The translations under genes were made by a program, and so were the position numbers. From Climacteris rufus (Eukaryota; Chordata; Aves; Passeriformes; Climacteridae): a stretch of DNA of 64,000 bases. The stretch lies in contig VZRZ01004834.1 in NCBI GenBank assembly GCA_013398175.1, positions 325,811-389,810 of the forward strand, given 5' to 3'. How positions within the stretch are numbered: the first letter of the stretch is position 1; the number at the start of each line of letters is the position of its first letter. The notes beneath the pieces were generated by a model that was given only the letters and a program-made list of their open reading frames with translations, ran no database searches and was not told the origin of the DNA. Of the stretch, positions 39,001-53,323 are shown piece after piece.

Positions 39001-42000
39001 TGGCTACATGGTGGTTTAGATCTATGTAAGGAGACTTTGCTTTTGTGATCTATGCTCCATGCTAAAAGAACACACTCAGATATGTTTCTTGCTTAAGAAC
39101 ATACAGAAAACTGTCAGGGAGAGTGAGTCTGAAAGTCTTTTTATAGTCGTATCTCTACTTCTGTATTAGATGAGCAAGGGTTTGTGTGCCCAAAAGCTTG
39201 TATAATTTTTTTCACCCACAACTGTCAGTGTAAAAGACACCAGTTCCTCCCATAAACCTTGTCCTTTACATGTACACTATGATGTAATTTTACAGAAATT
39301 AGACGTAGCTTGTTTGGTTTTAGATGGTACTGAGTTTCTGAAAAGCAGTAGAGGTGATTTAGAGAGACCCTGGTCAAATTAGGGGAACTAGTTTTCATTT
39401 TGCTAGCTATTTTTCTGATCCTGATAGCACTAGAAATCTGTCTTTTAATTTAAAATCATTCAAAATAGATTAATTTTCCACTAAAATTTTCTTCAAGCTA
39501 TCCTAAAATTATCTTATCTCAAAATGTGTATGGAAACATTGTTATAGCAATAAAAAACATATCACATCAAGAAATTTTCACTTTTGATCAAATTAATAGA
39601 GCAAGAGAAATTACAAATAGCAATTCTGGAACCAGAAGATGAAACAGTTCTTGAGCAGTAAGTTTTATTTGCCACCTGTTGCAATATTCAGAAACCATAG
39701 CATGTGCTATTAAGTTCCAGGTGTAGACCTTTATCAAAGGTAGCTCAGCAAATTCCTCATTTCAGTCCCAGGTGTGTAACAGCACACCTAGGACTCTTTG
39801 GACACAGTTAGACATTATGGCACAGCAGGGGATGGTATAAATGTTTAATTATCTAGATTCAGCTTCAGTGGCTGGAAACCAGTGCCTATATATATAAATA
39901 ATGAAGACATTGCTAGTAATAGAGTAAAGTGGCAAACCTCCCAAGGTGTTTTTTTTCCCCCCCAACTCTTTACTTAGGGCTTTATTTAGCTAGTGTCTTC
40001 AAGGAACAGTTTAGTGGTAGGTTGAGGAATTAAATGAAACAGGCCTTACATCTGGGTTAATATCATCTGTTTCTTGTTTACATCTGCTGTGTGAAAAAAA
40101 AGAATTTGAAAGGCCAGCATCTGTTGATGTATGAAATATTGTATGCAAAGTCAAGACGGTTATTCAGCATAGAATGAGTGCATTTATGTAGACAGTTTCA
40201 GCAGAGGTTGAAGTTCACTGCATTCAAGAAAAAATTTAAATAAATGTGAAAAATCCCAGGTTGAAACAAGATGTCACCTATGAAGTATAAACAGGGTATT
40301 CAAAAATTAAAGCTTCCTTGGTTTGAGTTATTATAGAGATGTCTTCATTCAGTGTCAGGAAGATCTACGGAAAAGTCTGGATTTCAGGTAGCTAATTCAA
40401 TTTCAGTCAATTCATGTGTATTACTGTAGGTGGCTTTTGGAGACTTAGTTTCATGTAGTTCACAAACCCTTTATAGCATTCTAGATCTGCAAGAAGTAAA
40501 ATACTGATGTTTAGTAAACCAAGTATGTAAGTAAATTAACAGAATTTCTGTTTGATGTGGGGGATGATATGCTTTCACAAAATAAATCCCTAAAATGTTT
40601 TAATGCTGATGGAATCATAAATGTATCTGTATTAATTCAAGTTGGAGTCTGAGTAATGTTGTTTACTATGTGTACGTGTCTCCCCATTTATCTTTAAATG
40701 TTTAAACTTGGTCAGTGTTAATCACTGGTGTTCATTTAACCTGTTCATCTTTCAGTTTCAGTGTAATTGGTACATAACTTCAGAGTCATGACCTGTTTAA
40801 TTAAGGTGTTCTTGCTCTGAGATACTTGGTCATGTGATTATGAAAGATGATACTTATGCTGTTAACGATTTGGACTTCTTTCACTTGTCGGTATGCAAAG
40901 TATGGTATCTTTCTAAGAGATTAGAATAGTTTTACCTCTACACCGAAGATAGGGTTCAAATGCCTATTTCTCCCAATGTGTGCAATTGTCTAGTATCTGT
41001 TTGCATTCAATATTAGTTAATTTTTAGTTTATAACACCAGGATGATTATGTATTTTTCAACAAATTGGTTTTGCTCTTTACATGTGAAGCAAATTCTTCT
41101 TACTTTGCTTCAAATTATTTTTTAGTTTTATCTAATCCTTGTTTGGCTTCTGTTTGTTGTGGACATCATTGTGAGTGTCCAAGGAAAACTTTCAGTGTAG
41201 TAAATGTCTGGCCTCAGTAATTTGGGAGAAGCATAATTGTTTACATTGTTCTTAACATTGCTGTATAGCAAAAAGTAAAAATTAGTTCAAAAATTAATAG
41301 GTCAGACACCAATCGCAAGTGCTCATTAAAAATGTCTAAAAAGCTATATTTTAATCAAGAGAATATGGTCAATATCATTGACCATGTTGCGAAGAGATTT
41401 TTTTGGCCATAACTTATGTTTCCAGAGTTCTTCTAGATTAATATGATTGGTTTTGTTTTATAGCTTATTTGTGTGTTTAACATGTTTTTTATAAATGACT
41501 TTGAAATAAAATAGCTGTGATCCTAGAATGTTAGACTTCTGTAATTTTATTGTACCAAAAGCTTAATAAATTGCTATAGATAGATTTAGTATTATGAATG
41601 GGATTCTGATACTGTGATAGGTCAGGGTTTGTTCATGCCCCAAGTTCACAGAACAGGCTGCCTTCTGCATAAGGCCATAATTTGAAGGGGAGCATGCCAC
41701 CAGTTACAAGCTTAGACTTAGCAGCTAGGGAAGAAATGTGGGGCTTTATCAGACCACCATCTTCACTTTCCATGGACTTAAATGTCAGTTAGGTCTAGTC
41801 CAGAACTGAGAATTAAAACGCATGTAACTCCACCTTCTGAGAAGATTAAACATTCTTTCATGAAGAAACCATTGTGTCAGGATTGAATCTCAACAAAAGT
41901 GCCTGTTTAACCACTTTTCTTTCTAAAGCCTCAAACATTTAATCTAGCCCATTTATATAGGCTGCATGTGGTGTCTTCACAGAGCTGACTTGCACCCCTC

Positions 42001-43249
42001 AACATTGTCAGTAGTGCATACTGAAAAATAAAGGAAGAAGCAGAAGCCACATGGAGATGACAATAGTAGGAGTCAGTGGTTTCTCAAGTTAAATTGATAA
42101 GAGCTTCCAGCTGTGAGTCGGAATATAATACCTAGATAGCCTATTTAAAAAGAATTCTTAAAAAACTACATGCTCTTTTTTAGGAAAATTCCATGTCTTT
42201 TCCAAGGCACAGACATTGTTTTCAGGATGTACTTCTAGAACACCTTTTATTCTGATAAGGGCTTCAAATACTGATGTAATATTTTTCAGGACAGAATTCT
42301 TTTTATAATTCAGTAATATTCTTTGAAAAGTCTGCTATTTAGTTGTTAGCTGCAAATTGAAATTGTAGTGTGCATGCTTTTTTGAAGAGATTCAGTTATT
42401 GATGTTCTTCAAGACACTTAGTCCATGACTTGATTGCTGTTCTTTCTTAATCTGAATTCTCAGATTAAGAGTTTGGAAGGACATGAAGTACTTACTAAGG
42501 TGTGATCAATTTGTACTGTCAGTCCACATCGTAATATGTACATAAAGAGTTTTACCACTGACTATTTCACTTTCCTGCAAGAGACAATGATGCAAAAGAA
42601 CTGTAAAGCAGGAAGTGATCATTTGACTGTAAATACAATTATCTGAGTGAATTTGAAATAGAACTAATTTTAGGGAAGGCAGTAATTCTCACTAATAATG
42701 CTTTCAAAGCCTGCTAATTTTTACTAGCAGAGAAGTGAAGCATTCACCTAGCTACCTGTGCTGAAGTAGCAGACGGACTTTGCAAATGTGGAATTTGTAG
42801 ATATTTTAAAGTTAGAAATAATTATGGAAGCACAGAGACATCAATATATATAAAATAGAAATACAGGCAGTTAACCATATTTGCTTCCTAACACAGGGGA
42901 CTATTTGACACAGGATTAAAAAAAAAAAGAGAAAAGATCTTTATTTAATTGTTCATAACTTCCTTTTTTCCTTTTGTTAAATATGATTGTTCACTTCAGC
43001 ATATTGATAGTTGTATACTTGGCTCTGTTAGGTATCACTAAGTCTGTTGATTTTTTACCCTTAGTCTCCTATTCTATTTTGAAATTCGTTAAACAAACAT
43101 ATTGATGTATATATGATTTTTTTTTTAAATGTTAGATTTTCTTACTGTTCTGTCAGAGTTAACTGTGGCTGCATCTAATGCAGGCAAAAGATATGTAGCT
43201 GTTGTAGTATGCAAGTCCGTGTAGGTTTCCATGCTGGATAGCACAGCAT

Positions 43250-43742
43250 TGAGAATTGGTGGAGGAAAGTGATTGTCTCACCATACCCTGAGCTGGTGCA
43301 GGCTCACCTTGAGTGCTGTGTGCAATTTGGGGCACCAAAATGTATGAAGAACATCAAACTATTAGAGTGAGTCCAGAGGAAGGAGATTAAAGTGGTGAAA
43401 GCTCTCAAGGGCAAGACTTATGAGTAGTGGCTGAGGTCACTTGGCTTGTCCTGGTTGGAGAAGAGAAGGCAGGGGGTGACCTCATTGCAGTCTATGGCTT
43501 CCTCACATAGATGGGGAGATGGGCTGGGGAGCTTCAAATTGGACATTAGCAAAAGGTTCTTCTCCCAGAGGGTGATTGGTCAGTGGAAGAGGCTCCCCAG
43601 GGAAGTGGACGTGCCACCAAGCCTGCTGCAGGACCATCTGGATAATACTCATAGTGATACAGTTTAGTTTTAGGCAGTCCTTTGAGGAGCAGGGAGTGCT
43701 CCTTAAGGAACCCTTCCAGTTCAGGATATCCTGTGATTCTAC
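43250..43742 (+). mobile_element. CR1 LINE 3' fragment
   Basis: This is a CR1 3' end in sense orientation. GAGCTGGTGCAGGCTCACCTTGAGTGCTG-like sequence near 43290 codes for the ORF2 C-terminus. LVGEEKAGGDLIAV-like sequence near 43455-43490 is read in shifted frames, followed by the GGGAAGTGGACGTGCCACCA block and the terminal CTGTGATTCTAC at 43731-43742. It differs clearly in its 3' block from the copies at 4430 and 22064, suggesting another subfamily. Confidence 0.85.
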
Positions 43743-44939
43743 ATGTCTTATACTTTTTCTGAGAGCTGTGCTGCTGTGACTAAGTTATTAGAGCCTAGGC
43801 AGCAAGTTCATGTAAAGTTGAAGAATGTTTATGTGGGATTCAATACAGCAGTAACTACATGATAAACATCTCGATTTTTCTATTACCATTATGTTACATT
43901 TCATTAGAATTGGATCTTTCATTTTTCTCAGACAATTTCAGTAATGAATGATGACACAGATGATGTAAATGGTGTAATTCTGTTGATTTCAATTTAGTGC
44001 CATCTGCATACGGACCCCAGGCTTATTGTGGTTCTGTCACATTTCCTCCCATTTGGTCCCTTGTTGATATTGATATTGTGATTTATATTTCTAAAGAACC
44101 TGTGAACACTTAGTGCCATTTATCTTCAGACAATTTACAAGTGTTAATGAAAATGCTCAGCACCTCTAGGCTGTAGATCATTTGTTATTTTTATTAGCTT
44201 GTCCCTTAATGAAGCTGTGACACTAGGAAGATTTTTGAACACAAAGAGGCATAAATAACATCTAACTGAGACTTCAGGAAATAAAAGTCTCAAAATGAAG
44301 TCATTGCAAGATACTTGAATATTATTTAACAGTGCCTGTGAGAGTAAGAGTCTTAGTAAAATAAAAACTTGGAAGTGTAATTTGAATTATTTCTACTATG
44401 TCCCAAATTTGGTGGAACAAAAATATTTAGTATAATAATAGCTCATAATAATTAATTGCTATTAGCATATTTAAGAAAATAAGAAAATATTGTTATAATC
44501 TTTTATTAAACCCACCCCCCTTAATATTTTTAGACATTCTGGAATTGTGGTAAAAGCTGTTAGCATCAATCACTTTGCTAGAAAACTTTTCAAAATTAGT
44601 AATTCTAATGCCCATTTGTATTACCTTATTCCAACCATAACTGCCTTTTTTTTTTTTTTTGCCAAAAATTTAACTGTCTTTCCTCCATCACAAATTTCTA
44701 ATCCATCAGCAAAGTTGGTCTAACAGCAATTTTTACAGAGGGAATTATTTTTTTCAGGAATTAAGGGGAACAAATAGCCAAAAACAATTGGACTGAGGAG
44801 TTCAAGGAACTCAGTTTTGTGTGGGGATGGCTAAGTTTTAGTGTAAAAAATAACTCTAACTTCTTTGCAGAATCTTAAATGATACTAGACCACCTGGAAA
44901 TTACTGGTTAAACTGAAATAATGAGGATCAATTGAATAA

Positions 44940-45700
44940 AGAAATAGAGGGGAAAGCTGTAAGCAACTTCCTAGTTGAGTTCCTCAAACATTAGTACTGG
45001 GGAAGACCTTTAATATTTTCACTAGTGGCCTTGGCATAGAGAAGAGGAATACTGTAATTAAATACATCAGTTACACAAAGTGGGATACTTATCAGCACAG
45101 AGAAGCAATGGGATACTGCACAGTAGAGAACCAGATGACCTTGTGAACTCCTGTAGTTGAAAATGAGTGAGATGAAATAACACTAAATGTAAAATCAGAA
45201 ATTGAAGAACTAATAAGAATTTCTGCTCTGAACTACAAGCCAGGGACTCCTGTGTGGTTCAGTCCTGATCAACAGTCCTGAGTTCTGCTTTCCATAGCAG
45301 GGTATTTGAGTCCAAGCTGCTTATTAGGGGCAGTGTTTGCTCCATGCTGTTCTCCTACACTGTGTGCTGGCATGGTCTGAGAGATGCTGGTTAGCAAAGG
45401 CCTGACTGTGCCAGGAAGCGTAAGAATTAGCAGGCAATCCTGGGCCAGCACCTGGCCCTGTGACAGGGTTATGTCTTGCTAGTATAGGCAGTCTCGAAGA
45501 GCAAAGTCTATTTGTTCTTGAAAATTGAAAGCAGAGAGGGTATGTGATTGGTCGCTATAAAAACATCAGGCAGCAAACACCGAGGGGAGAAAGGAGCTAT
45601 TTACACTTAATGACAATGCTGGTGCAAGAATAAATAGAAATAAAACAGTTTGGAAGATGTGAACACTGGAAATTGAAAGGCATTCTTTCCGTTTTAGCCA
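44940..45700 (+). mobile_element. Probable ancient CR1/L3-type LINE remnants
   Basis: Two blocks suggest an old LINE in sense orientation. At 44995-45200, TATTTTCACTAGTGGCCTTGGCATAGA and later AACACTAAATGTAAA resemble the palm-to-thumb coding region ('FIxDLG' and 'NxxKCK'). At 45590-45665, TTTACACTTAATGACAATGC followed by GGTGCAAGAATAAATAG resembles the ORF2 C-terminal 'NGxNARTNxYK' segment. The region between them (45240-45560) does not fit and may be an insertion. Everything is heavily decayed and the limits are approximate. Confidence 0.45.
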
Positions 45701-48371
45701 TAGGACTTGGACAAGTGTTTTGACATATTTTGAGCTCATTATTTCTAGTTAATTTTAAGATGAAAGTTTATTAAATTGTGAAGTTTAAAAAAAATTATTG
45801 TCTTTAAAACAGGAGGCAACTGGAAGCAATCCATGAGGTCTCTTCCTATCCAGTATTTTTATTTAGTGAGCTTAAGTTTCTTAAGAAAATTGCAGGAAGT
45901 GTATGCTCAGTTCTCTTGCTTTCCTGAGACTCTTACAAATCTGAAAATGTAGTTAAAGTGTAGCTTGGTTAACTGTACATTCTCAATATATTAAATAATT
46001 ATTCAAATTTCCAAGGTTGAAGACAGCCTTTGTGTACCATGTTGTAGACTCTGTCCAGTTAGACCAGGTTTATTACATGCCAAACCCACTGCATTTATTT
46101 AATAAACTCTCATGACCCTGTGGAGTACTGTGTAGGCTTATGAATTCCATTCTGGAAGCAGTGCAGCTGTATTTGTTGAGACATAATAGTGACCGGTTTG
46201 TACTATGTCCAAATCACACCTGATGCCACAATAGCCATTTTTTCACTGTAAATTTGTGCACCATTCTAGTTCTTCATGAAATTATGAAAGCTCATGAAGG
46301 AGCTGAGCATTGTTAATACAGCACTGTGTGGGAATTATGCACTATCTTCGTTGGTGTGGACTGGACAGTGTTGAGTTGTGCCTGTGCCGTAGTGAAAAAA
46401 CGTAAATTATTGCCTTTACAGATCTTGAATATCATATATTTTATACATGAGCGTCTTCTTTTTATACAGTATAGTTTAGGAAGGATGTGGTCTGGCTTAT
46501 ATTAACCCACCTAGATTAGTGTTCCAACTAACAGTTTCTAGTCCTACTGTGCATGTGGAGGCCTTTTTTCCACATTTTTTTGTACATTAATAATCTATTT
46601 TCCCAGTCAAGTGTCTTACTTGATAATTGTACTCTAGGCTGAAAAAAATGTATGAGCAAAACTACTAGTATGTGCCTTAAGGGTAATAAAAAAGTGACAC
46701 AAAAGAGATACACTGTCCATTAGGATAAGAACACCATTAGTGCAAAAGGGTACAAAATTATAGCCACCTATTTTTCTCTTATGCTTGAAAGGTAGAGTAA
46801 TGTAAATATGTACTGTATCACATGCATGCACAAGAAGTGATATTTTATGCTGACCTGGTTGTTTATGTCCATTATAACTGTTCATACATAATATATCCAT
46901 TCACTGCAAAGCCAAGAGCAAATGTCTAGTATATTCACCCTCTCAGTACACAGGATTTTTGTAGTGCAAATACACATACCCCTTAAAATATATGTAAAGG
47001 TGTTGGTCTCATACCACTATTGTAAACTTTCCCACTTTTTTAAACTGGTATTGGAATTCTTGGGATATTTAATACAATTTTGGGGGATAGATATCCATTT
47101 GTCATTACAGATATAAGGCAAATAAACATTACAGCAGTTTTGGCATTCAGTTGAACTGATTATAACATGAAAGTGTAAGTCAGTACCACAGCACAGACTA
47201 GTGGCAAAATATTGAAAAAATAAGTAATCTTTATGGACTTTTACAGTAAAAAATTCAGAGATTAACTTTGCTTGTGTAATATAATTCACTGACTAAATGC
47301 ATTAATTTAACAGAAGGAAATGGAAAGGGGGCTTGTGTGTACAGACAGCAGTAAAATGAAAAGGAAAAGTTTCTGTTTCATTAAAGTTATAACCAGACTG
47401 CTTTTTCCAATATATGCGCATAAAGTAGATATGATTTATTCCATTCACTCCAAAATAATAATTTTCTATCTTTGAAATAGATCTTGGTAGCTACCAAAGA
47501 TGCATCTGTATTCTAGAGATGAACCTCTAGAATGATGTCTGTATAGATGAATCCTACAGACATTGTAAAAGCCTCTGTGTTTTCCAAAAAAATTGAATGC
47601 TGGCTATTGATAGGACATGCTATATATAAATCTTCCACAGTCACAGACAGTTACTTTCATTTAAAAAGAATGTCAATCCCCAGATTTTTAAAGGAAGCAC
47701 CTCATAGAAAGCAACACAGATTTTCCATCAGCAGTAGTGGAAGTCAGTACTTTTGGCTGTAAGAGTGAACAGAGACTTCAGATGGCAAGAGCAAAGGGGA
47801 ATTACTGTTTCTTTAGGGCGAACATCAGCCGTGTTTTGGTGGTGTGTAGAACCAAATACATAAGATTTTATATTTTAGCTGACTTCTAGATATCATCTAG
47901 TCTAATTCAAGGAAGTTTGAATTCTAAGTAATAAGCAGAATACTAAAAAGTTTTACTGCTCTCAGGGACAACTAATAGTACTGTTGTCATTTTACTGGTA
48001 AATTTGGGGAGATTTTAATGTATTCTGAAAAAAAACAATAACCAGAAAAGCAGTTTAATCTCATTTTCTGAGGAGATAATGTTCCAAGTGATCCTCACAG
48101 TCCCAGAACCAGGAAACTCACTTGTGAAACTAATAGTTTTTCGGAAACACTGTTATATTTCAAAGAGGCAAAATGAGGAAAGATCAGCAGAAATAGAGAC
48201 TAGACATAAGGAAGATGCCATTGGCCCCTATTGATACTGGGGTTATATTAGCTGAAATGCACAGATTTGCGACAGAATTGTAAATTCTGTGACTGCACAG
48301 AGGAAGGTGACATGTTACTTAGTGCCAGCGCTGGTTTGGCAGTGTCTATTCCACATCATCATGTGCACTCT

Positions 48372-48642
48372 CTCTGATGGTGCCCGGCGACAGGAGAAGG
48401 AACAACAGCCATAAACCAAAACAAAAGTTCCACATCAACCTCAGGAAGAACTTATTTGCATTGAGGGTGGCAGAGCACTGGAACAGGCTGCCCAGGGATG
48501 CTGCTCCCTTGCTGGAGACGTTCCAAACGCACCTGGACATATTCCTGTGTCACCTGCTCTGGTGACCCTGCCTTGGCAGAGGGATTGGACTGAGTGATCT
48601 CCGGAGGACCCTTCCAACACTAACAATGTTGTGATTCTGTGA
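48372..48642 (+). mobile_element. CR1 LINE 3' fragment
   Basis: Sense-strand CR1 3' end: GTTCCACATCAACCTCAGGA, then GAGCACTGGAACAGGCTGCC (48473-48492), GGATTGGACTGAGTGATCTC, and the terminal GTGATTCTGTGA (48631-48642). It is well preserved and severely 5'-truncated. The ORF2 tail is still readable as KQKFHINLRKNLFALRVAEH. Confidence 0.93.
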
Positions 48643-50389
48643 TCGACATAGTGACTAATGGAGAGATGTACTATGTCCTCCAAAAAACTTCCTTAGTACA
48701 GGATGGCTTCAAACATTGCACTGCTCCATGATGTCATAAAGTTGTTTTGCACCTGTGATACATAGAGGGAAAAAAAAGGGGACTAGCAGTAATGTGTTAG
48801 TAATCATGATTATTTACCTTGATGACCCAAGCAAAGAGTTTTTCTGCTCTTCCTTTTGTCTCCTCCTTCCTTTCAATGCTGTAGTCTTGTTATCTTGTAT
48901 AATTTTTAAGGAATTGTATGCTACATGAAATATGAGAGCCAAAAAAACCAATGTAAAGACATATGTATTTAAAACATGAAATTTGCTTAAGATGACTAGG
49001 AGTGAGCACAACAGTTAATATAATGCTAATACATATTAGATGTTTCTGCCAAGCAGGTAAACTCTAATAGATTTGGTGAAATGCTTTGGAAGCCTTCCAG
49101 TACAATTTTTCACCTCAGCACACCTGTAATTCAAAGTACTGTTCTGAAGGCTGAGAGGATTTGGTATAATTATTTCTTACGTTATAGTGTCAAAACTATC
49201 AAACAAGCTGATGTGTAATCAAATATACTGAGCCTTTAAATCTAATGTTAAATAAAGTAAGATTTCCATTTTGTTCTTGGGAGTTAGCTTTAGGCCATCT
49301 ATTATTGTACTTACGGGATAGTGGATGGTATTTTGTAAGGTAGCTGTCTTTTCACATAATCTATCTGAAAATACAGAAATGATTGTCCTACTATATCCTT
49401 CTATTAAATTGAATTTTGTTTTTACTTGAAATATCTGCAGATGTAATTTCTTGATAAATATATTTCCCATTTTACTGAATTTAAAGTGGCGTGTGAAATT
49501 TTTTTTTTTGAAGAATTTTGTTTAACAGCAAAAAATTGTAATGTCTTTTTTAGGACAATACAAAGAAGTTATTTTTGTGCATTAATTATTTCTGATACGT
49601 ATCTGTGAAATGGCTGATTATTGTAGGTTTTGCAGAATTTGTTTTACAGGCCCATGTAATAAAAAGTGCTAATATTATGTGATGAAAGCGGTTGGGCAGT
49701 GTTAGAAGAAGTGGGAGCATATTATGAATAATCTTGCTAAGAATACTGAAGGAATCAAAAATCAGAACTTATTAGTTCACTGTATTGAACAAACCTTAGT
49801 GAATGGAAAGCAGATGGAAGGTTTAAGGTAAATCTGTCTAATCCAAATTTGGAGTGCTTCTTTTCAGTGTTGCATATAAAAAATTTTTTTTTCTTCAAAA
49901 AGTGGATATAAGGGTTAATGTAAAAATCTCAGCTAGATATATTTAGTGTGTTATTTTCAGCCATGAGAAGCTGATTTGAACAGAGCTTCAGCAATGACTG
50001 TTGTATACACTAGGTGGTGTTTCAGCCTTTCCTACAGAAATACACATCCTGATCCTGTGCCATGAGCACTTGGGATTCTAGTTTTGAACTAGTATTTAAT
50101 GTTGGAGAGCAGATTTTTTCCCAATAATTTCCTTTTCAAATTGGCTATGTTCTTGTGTGGAGAACTGACACCCACAAATGGCAACACTGGTTGTTGTGTA
50201 CAAAGTGTGCTCATGATTGTTGAACTTTTTAGGGAAGTGGTTAGGAGAGTTGCAAAAGGATGTAGTGGGTGGTGTGCCTACTTTGGATTTCTGATGTAAG
50301 GGATTAGTCCTTTCTAATTTCTGTTTTAGAAGGGAAAGTTCTGTGTTTTTTCCCCACAGGTTTGTCAAAATGCATGACTTGAGCATGCA

Positions 50390-50600
50390 GTCCACTCGTG
50401 TAGTCTTTGCTTCTCTGCAGTGCTGCCATCACAGTCCCAGTAAGTGCTCTGTCCTGGCAGGGACTTGACAGGGACAGGCCTGCTCTGCACGTGTGTGAGC
50501 TGCTGAGCACTCTGTCCCAGGCACCTGGGGGCAGAAGGACAAATCCTGTCCAGGAACATGCGATTTTCCCGTCTGTGCTGCTCCTATGACACCATCTTCC
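50390..50600. other. GC-richer patch containing a 19-nt exon-like segment
   Basis: This patch is richer in G and C than its surroundings and contains several splice-like signals: CTTTGCTTCTCTGCAG at 50405-50420, CCCA|GTAAGTG at 50436-50446, and another CAG at 50457-50459. It also contains CTGTCCTGGCAGGGACTTGACAGGGACAG, which can fold back on itself. No repeat family was recognised. Confidence 0.3.
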
Positions 50601-53323
50601 AAGTGTGTCTGTCGTTTAATTGAGAGGTCTACACTATAAACTACCAGTACTTTTTAAACTGTGAGAATGCTTCTACATGCTGCAAGAAGATGGGAAAGTC
50701 AATTCAGCCCAGTACTATCTGAGGGCTTGTAATTTTTGTGCTCACTGAAAGCACAAACATTTCTGTCTGTATGACAGTTACCATTCTTCTCACTGTGTGT
50801 GATTATTTGAAGCTAAAATTATGACTGTTAGGGTTAACACTATGAAATCCTGCATGTTGAAAGTACGTTGGAAATAAGACTTTATCAGAAGTGTTAGATG
50901 TAATTATCATTAAATGTCCCTAGAAAAGCAGAAAAGAAAATCTGCAAAATTCATAAATATATGCATTTTTCATGCCATGTGTCTGATTTTTTTTCAATCT
51001 GAAATAACCTAAGTAAATTTTTCAAGAATCAGGTTAGGTCAGGAGTACTCCTCCTGATTCTACTTTTAGAGGAGGAGATAGGGAATCATATTAATTCAGA
51101 CGGAACTCTTATTCTGTTGGGTACAAGAGAATAATACTGATTATCTTGGAGTCTATTGTTTGGGGACAAAATGTGACTGTCAGCCAAGGACATAATTGCC
51201 CAAGTGTTTTGACTGTAGTATCTAGTTTTTGTGATAGTTTAACTTCTACTATAAGAAGTCAAAATAGCAAATCGGGGGGATTTTTCCTCATTGGCATTCA
51301 AGTTGTTATGTATTTGTATACTTACATAATTGTTTCAGATCTGGTTCTTTCATTGCTCTGACATATACACGGAAAGTTGGGAACTTCCTTCAGCTGTGTA
51401 CAAACCTAGCAGAAATACTAAAGCCTTTTAATTGTGATTGATTAAAGACGGCAAAACCACTTCTGTCTTGGGTTCTGAAATTTCAGTTTTGTTTTTTCAT
51501 GTACTTGCTAATTTAATTAGCAAAGGTAAAACAGGCGTGTTCTTAAATTGGTATTTGAATGATGGCCAGGCCTGAAGCATACACAGTTTCAACCTGCGAA
51601 TGTCCTTTAAGGACATCTAAGAGCACGCTGCTGCTTAGGAAGTCTCTCTTTTTCACCCTTAGTGCTTTGATGGTTTCTTCTGTCTTGATGTAAGCAGACA
51701 TGAGTTCTCATAGATTATATCAGCCCCATAAAAAGATAAGAAGGAAGTTTACCAGGATGGGACATACCATCATTAAATGGGCAAGTGATGCCTCCTTTTC
51801 CTGCCTCAGCCTACACAGTTTGTGAATGAGGTAGTTGGTGAGTTTAATTTGAGTATGAACTTTGCATCCAAGTAGCCTTCTATATGAAGCTCTCATGGAA
51901 AGATTTTTTTGGTAAGACTTGACTAGAGAGCATTGCCCAAATTATCTATTAGAAAACTGCCTGTAGAATAATAGCAAGATACAGATTGCAGCTACTGAAA
52001 CCTTTTCTGGTGGACTTCACTGGATGTGTTGTGGAGGTAGAAACTACATCTTCCATGTGATTCCACAGAGCTGGCTGCGTTTAAAAGAATAATGAGCATT
52101 AATTTAAGTTTTTAATGTCCTGTACTGTAAACCATTGAAAAAAAGGCATCTTGCTGTAGTATTAGAACTGGAGACATGATAACTAAATTGAAGACTGAGT
52201 CTAGACATTCGAGGAACATGTAGTAAAAATGGTACAATTTTGTCTGTGAACTTAGAAAAAATATATAAAAAGAAGAAAAAGAAATCTGAGCTAAGGCTAA
52301 AGAAAATGATCACTAAGGAGCAAAGGATGAAACTTGCAGTGTATGAATGGTATCTACAATCCAAATTTTAGGATAACACAACAATCGGTTTGAATGTGCC
52401 AATGTGTTTATGACTGGTGTGTTGTATTTGATTAATTACATCCTGATTTATTCTCATATAACATAATAACTGAACATGAAATTAACTTACAGATAATTGG
52501 TGTTGTTGATTTCCTGCACTGCCATGTGATGAAGGTGATCAGATACAAAAAGTTTGCAAACAAGTACATTTTAGAATATTAAAAAAAAATCTCATTACAA
52601 TATGTACAATCACACAACTGGGAAGCTGTAATAATTTTAATAATTTAGTAAGCATATAGTGAAAGCTAAATCTTGGCTGTGAATTGGAGAGACACACCAC
52701 CTTATACATTGTATTGCCTTATTTATAAAATGGTTCTGATTTAAAATTGCTCTGAAAATAATGTCACTTCATGAAGTCAGCTTCTTCATATAAGCATAGG
52801 GTTATAAACCAACATAGAAGTAAATCAGCAGAGCATTTTGGAGAATTATAAATTACTTGTTTGCAACAGGAGAGGACCTTTTCCAAAGATCCTTACTCCT
52901 ACTGAGAGAATTAAAATGGATTAAAAGTTTAATGATTTTTTAATTCATTTTTTCTATCATCTTCAAATGATAGTGTTAATTTTCAAAGCTTACATTTATT
53001 ACCATTGGAATGTCAATATGTAGAACCTGTTCATTGATATTGCCGCTATCTGCTGTTTTTCCTTGTATTTCAAATAATGAAACAAAAAAAAAAAGACTAA
53101 AAGCATTTTTGTTTGTATTTTTTTCTAAAACAATTTCCTCCAAGGTTATACAGACATTTTTTATTGTATTGTAGATAAGATACTGTAATTTGAATAGAAA
53201 AATTTACAACCGTACTCTTTCTGCCTTTGGAAATGGCAACAGTCAGTTGATGTGTACTTGTAGAAAACATTGTATTTAGTGTTTACAAGCTAACAGATTT
53301 TACATTTAAATATGTCTGAACAG

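Larger units (their letters stand above)
25967..53323 (+). other. RIMS2: RIMS2 intron splitting the zinc finger (27.4 kb)
   Basis: This phase 0 intron separates the third and fourth zinc-ligand pairs of the RIM2 finger. It runs from GTATGG to GAACAG. It holds the candidate 33-nt cassette exon, the 19-nt exon-like segment, LINE remnants at 27375-27960, 31774-32200, 35588-36084, 43250-43742, 44940-45700 and 48372-48642, and AT-rich low-complexity DNA (26340-26440 and 32890-32970). The stretches 32201-35587, 36085-43249, 45701-48371 and 48643-50390 show no coding signal or repeat that I can name. Confidence 0.9.

Noticed and set aside
53312..53323. In-frame ATG and three codons (MSEQ) preceding the RIM2 exon as an alternative start
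   Set aside because: These bases lie before the acceptor AG. The start would need a dedicated promoter and first exon, for which there is no sign, and would leave the zinc finger with only one ligand pair.
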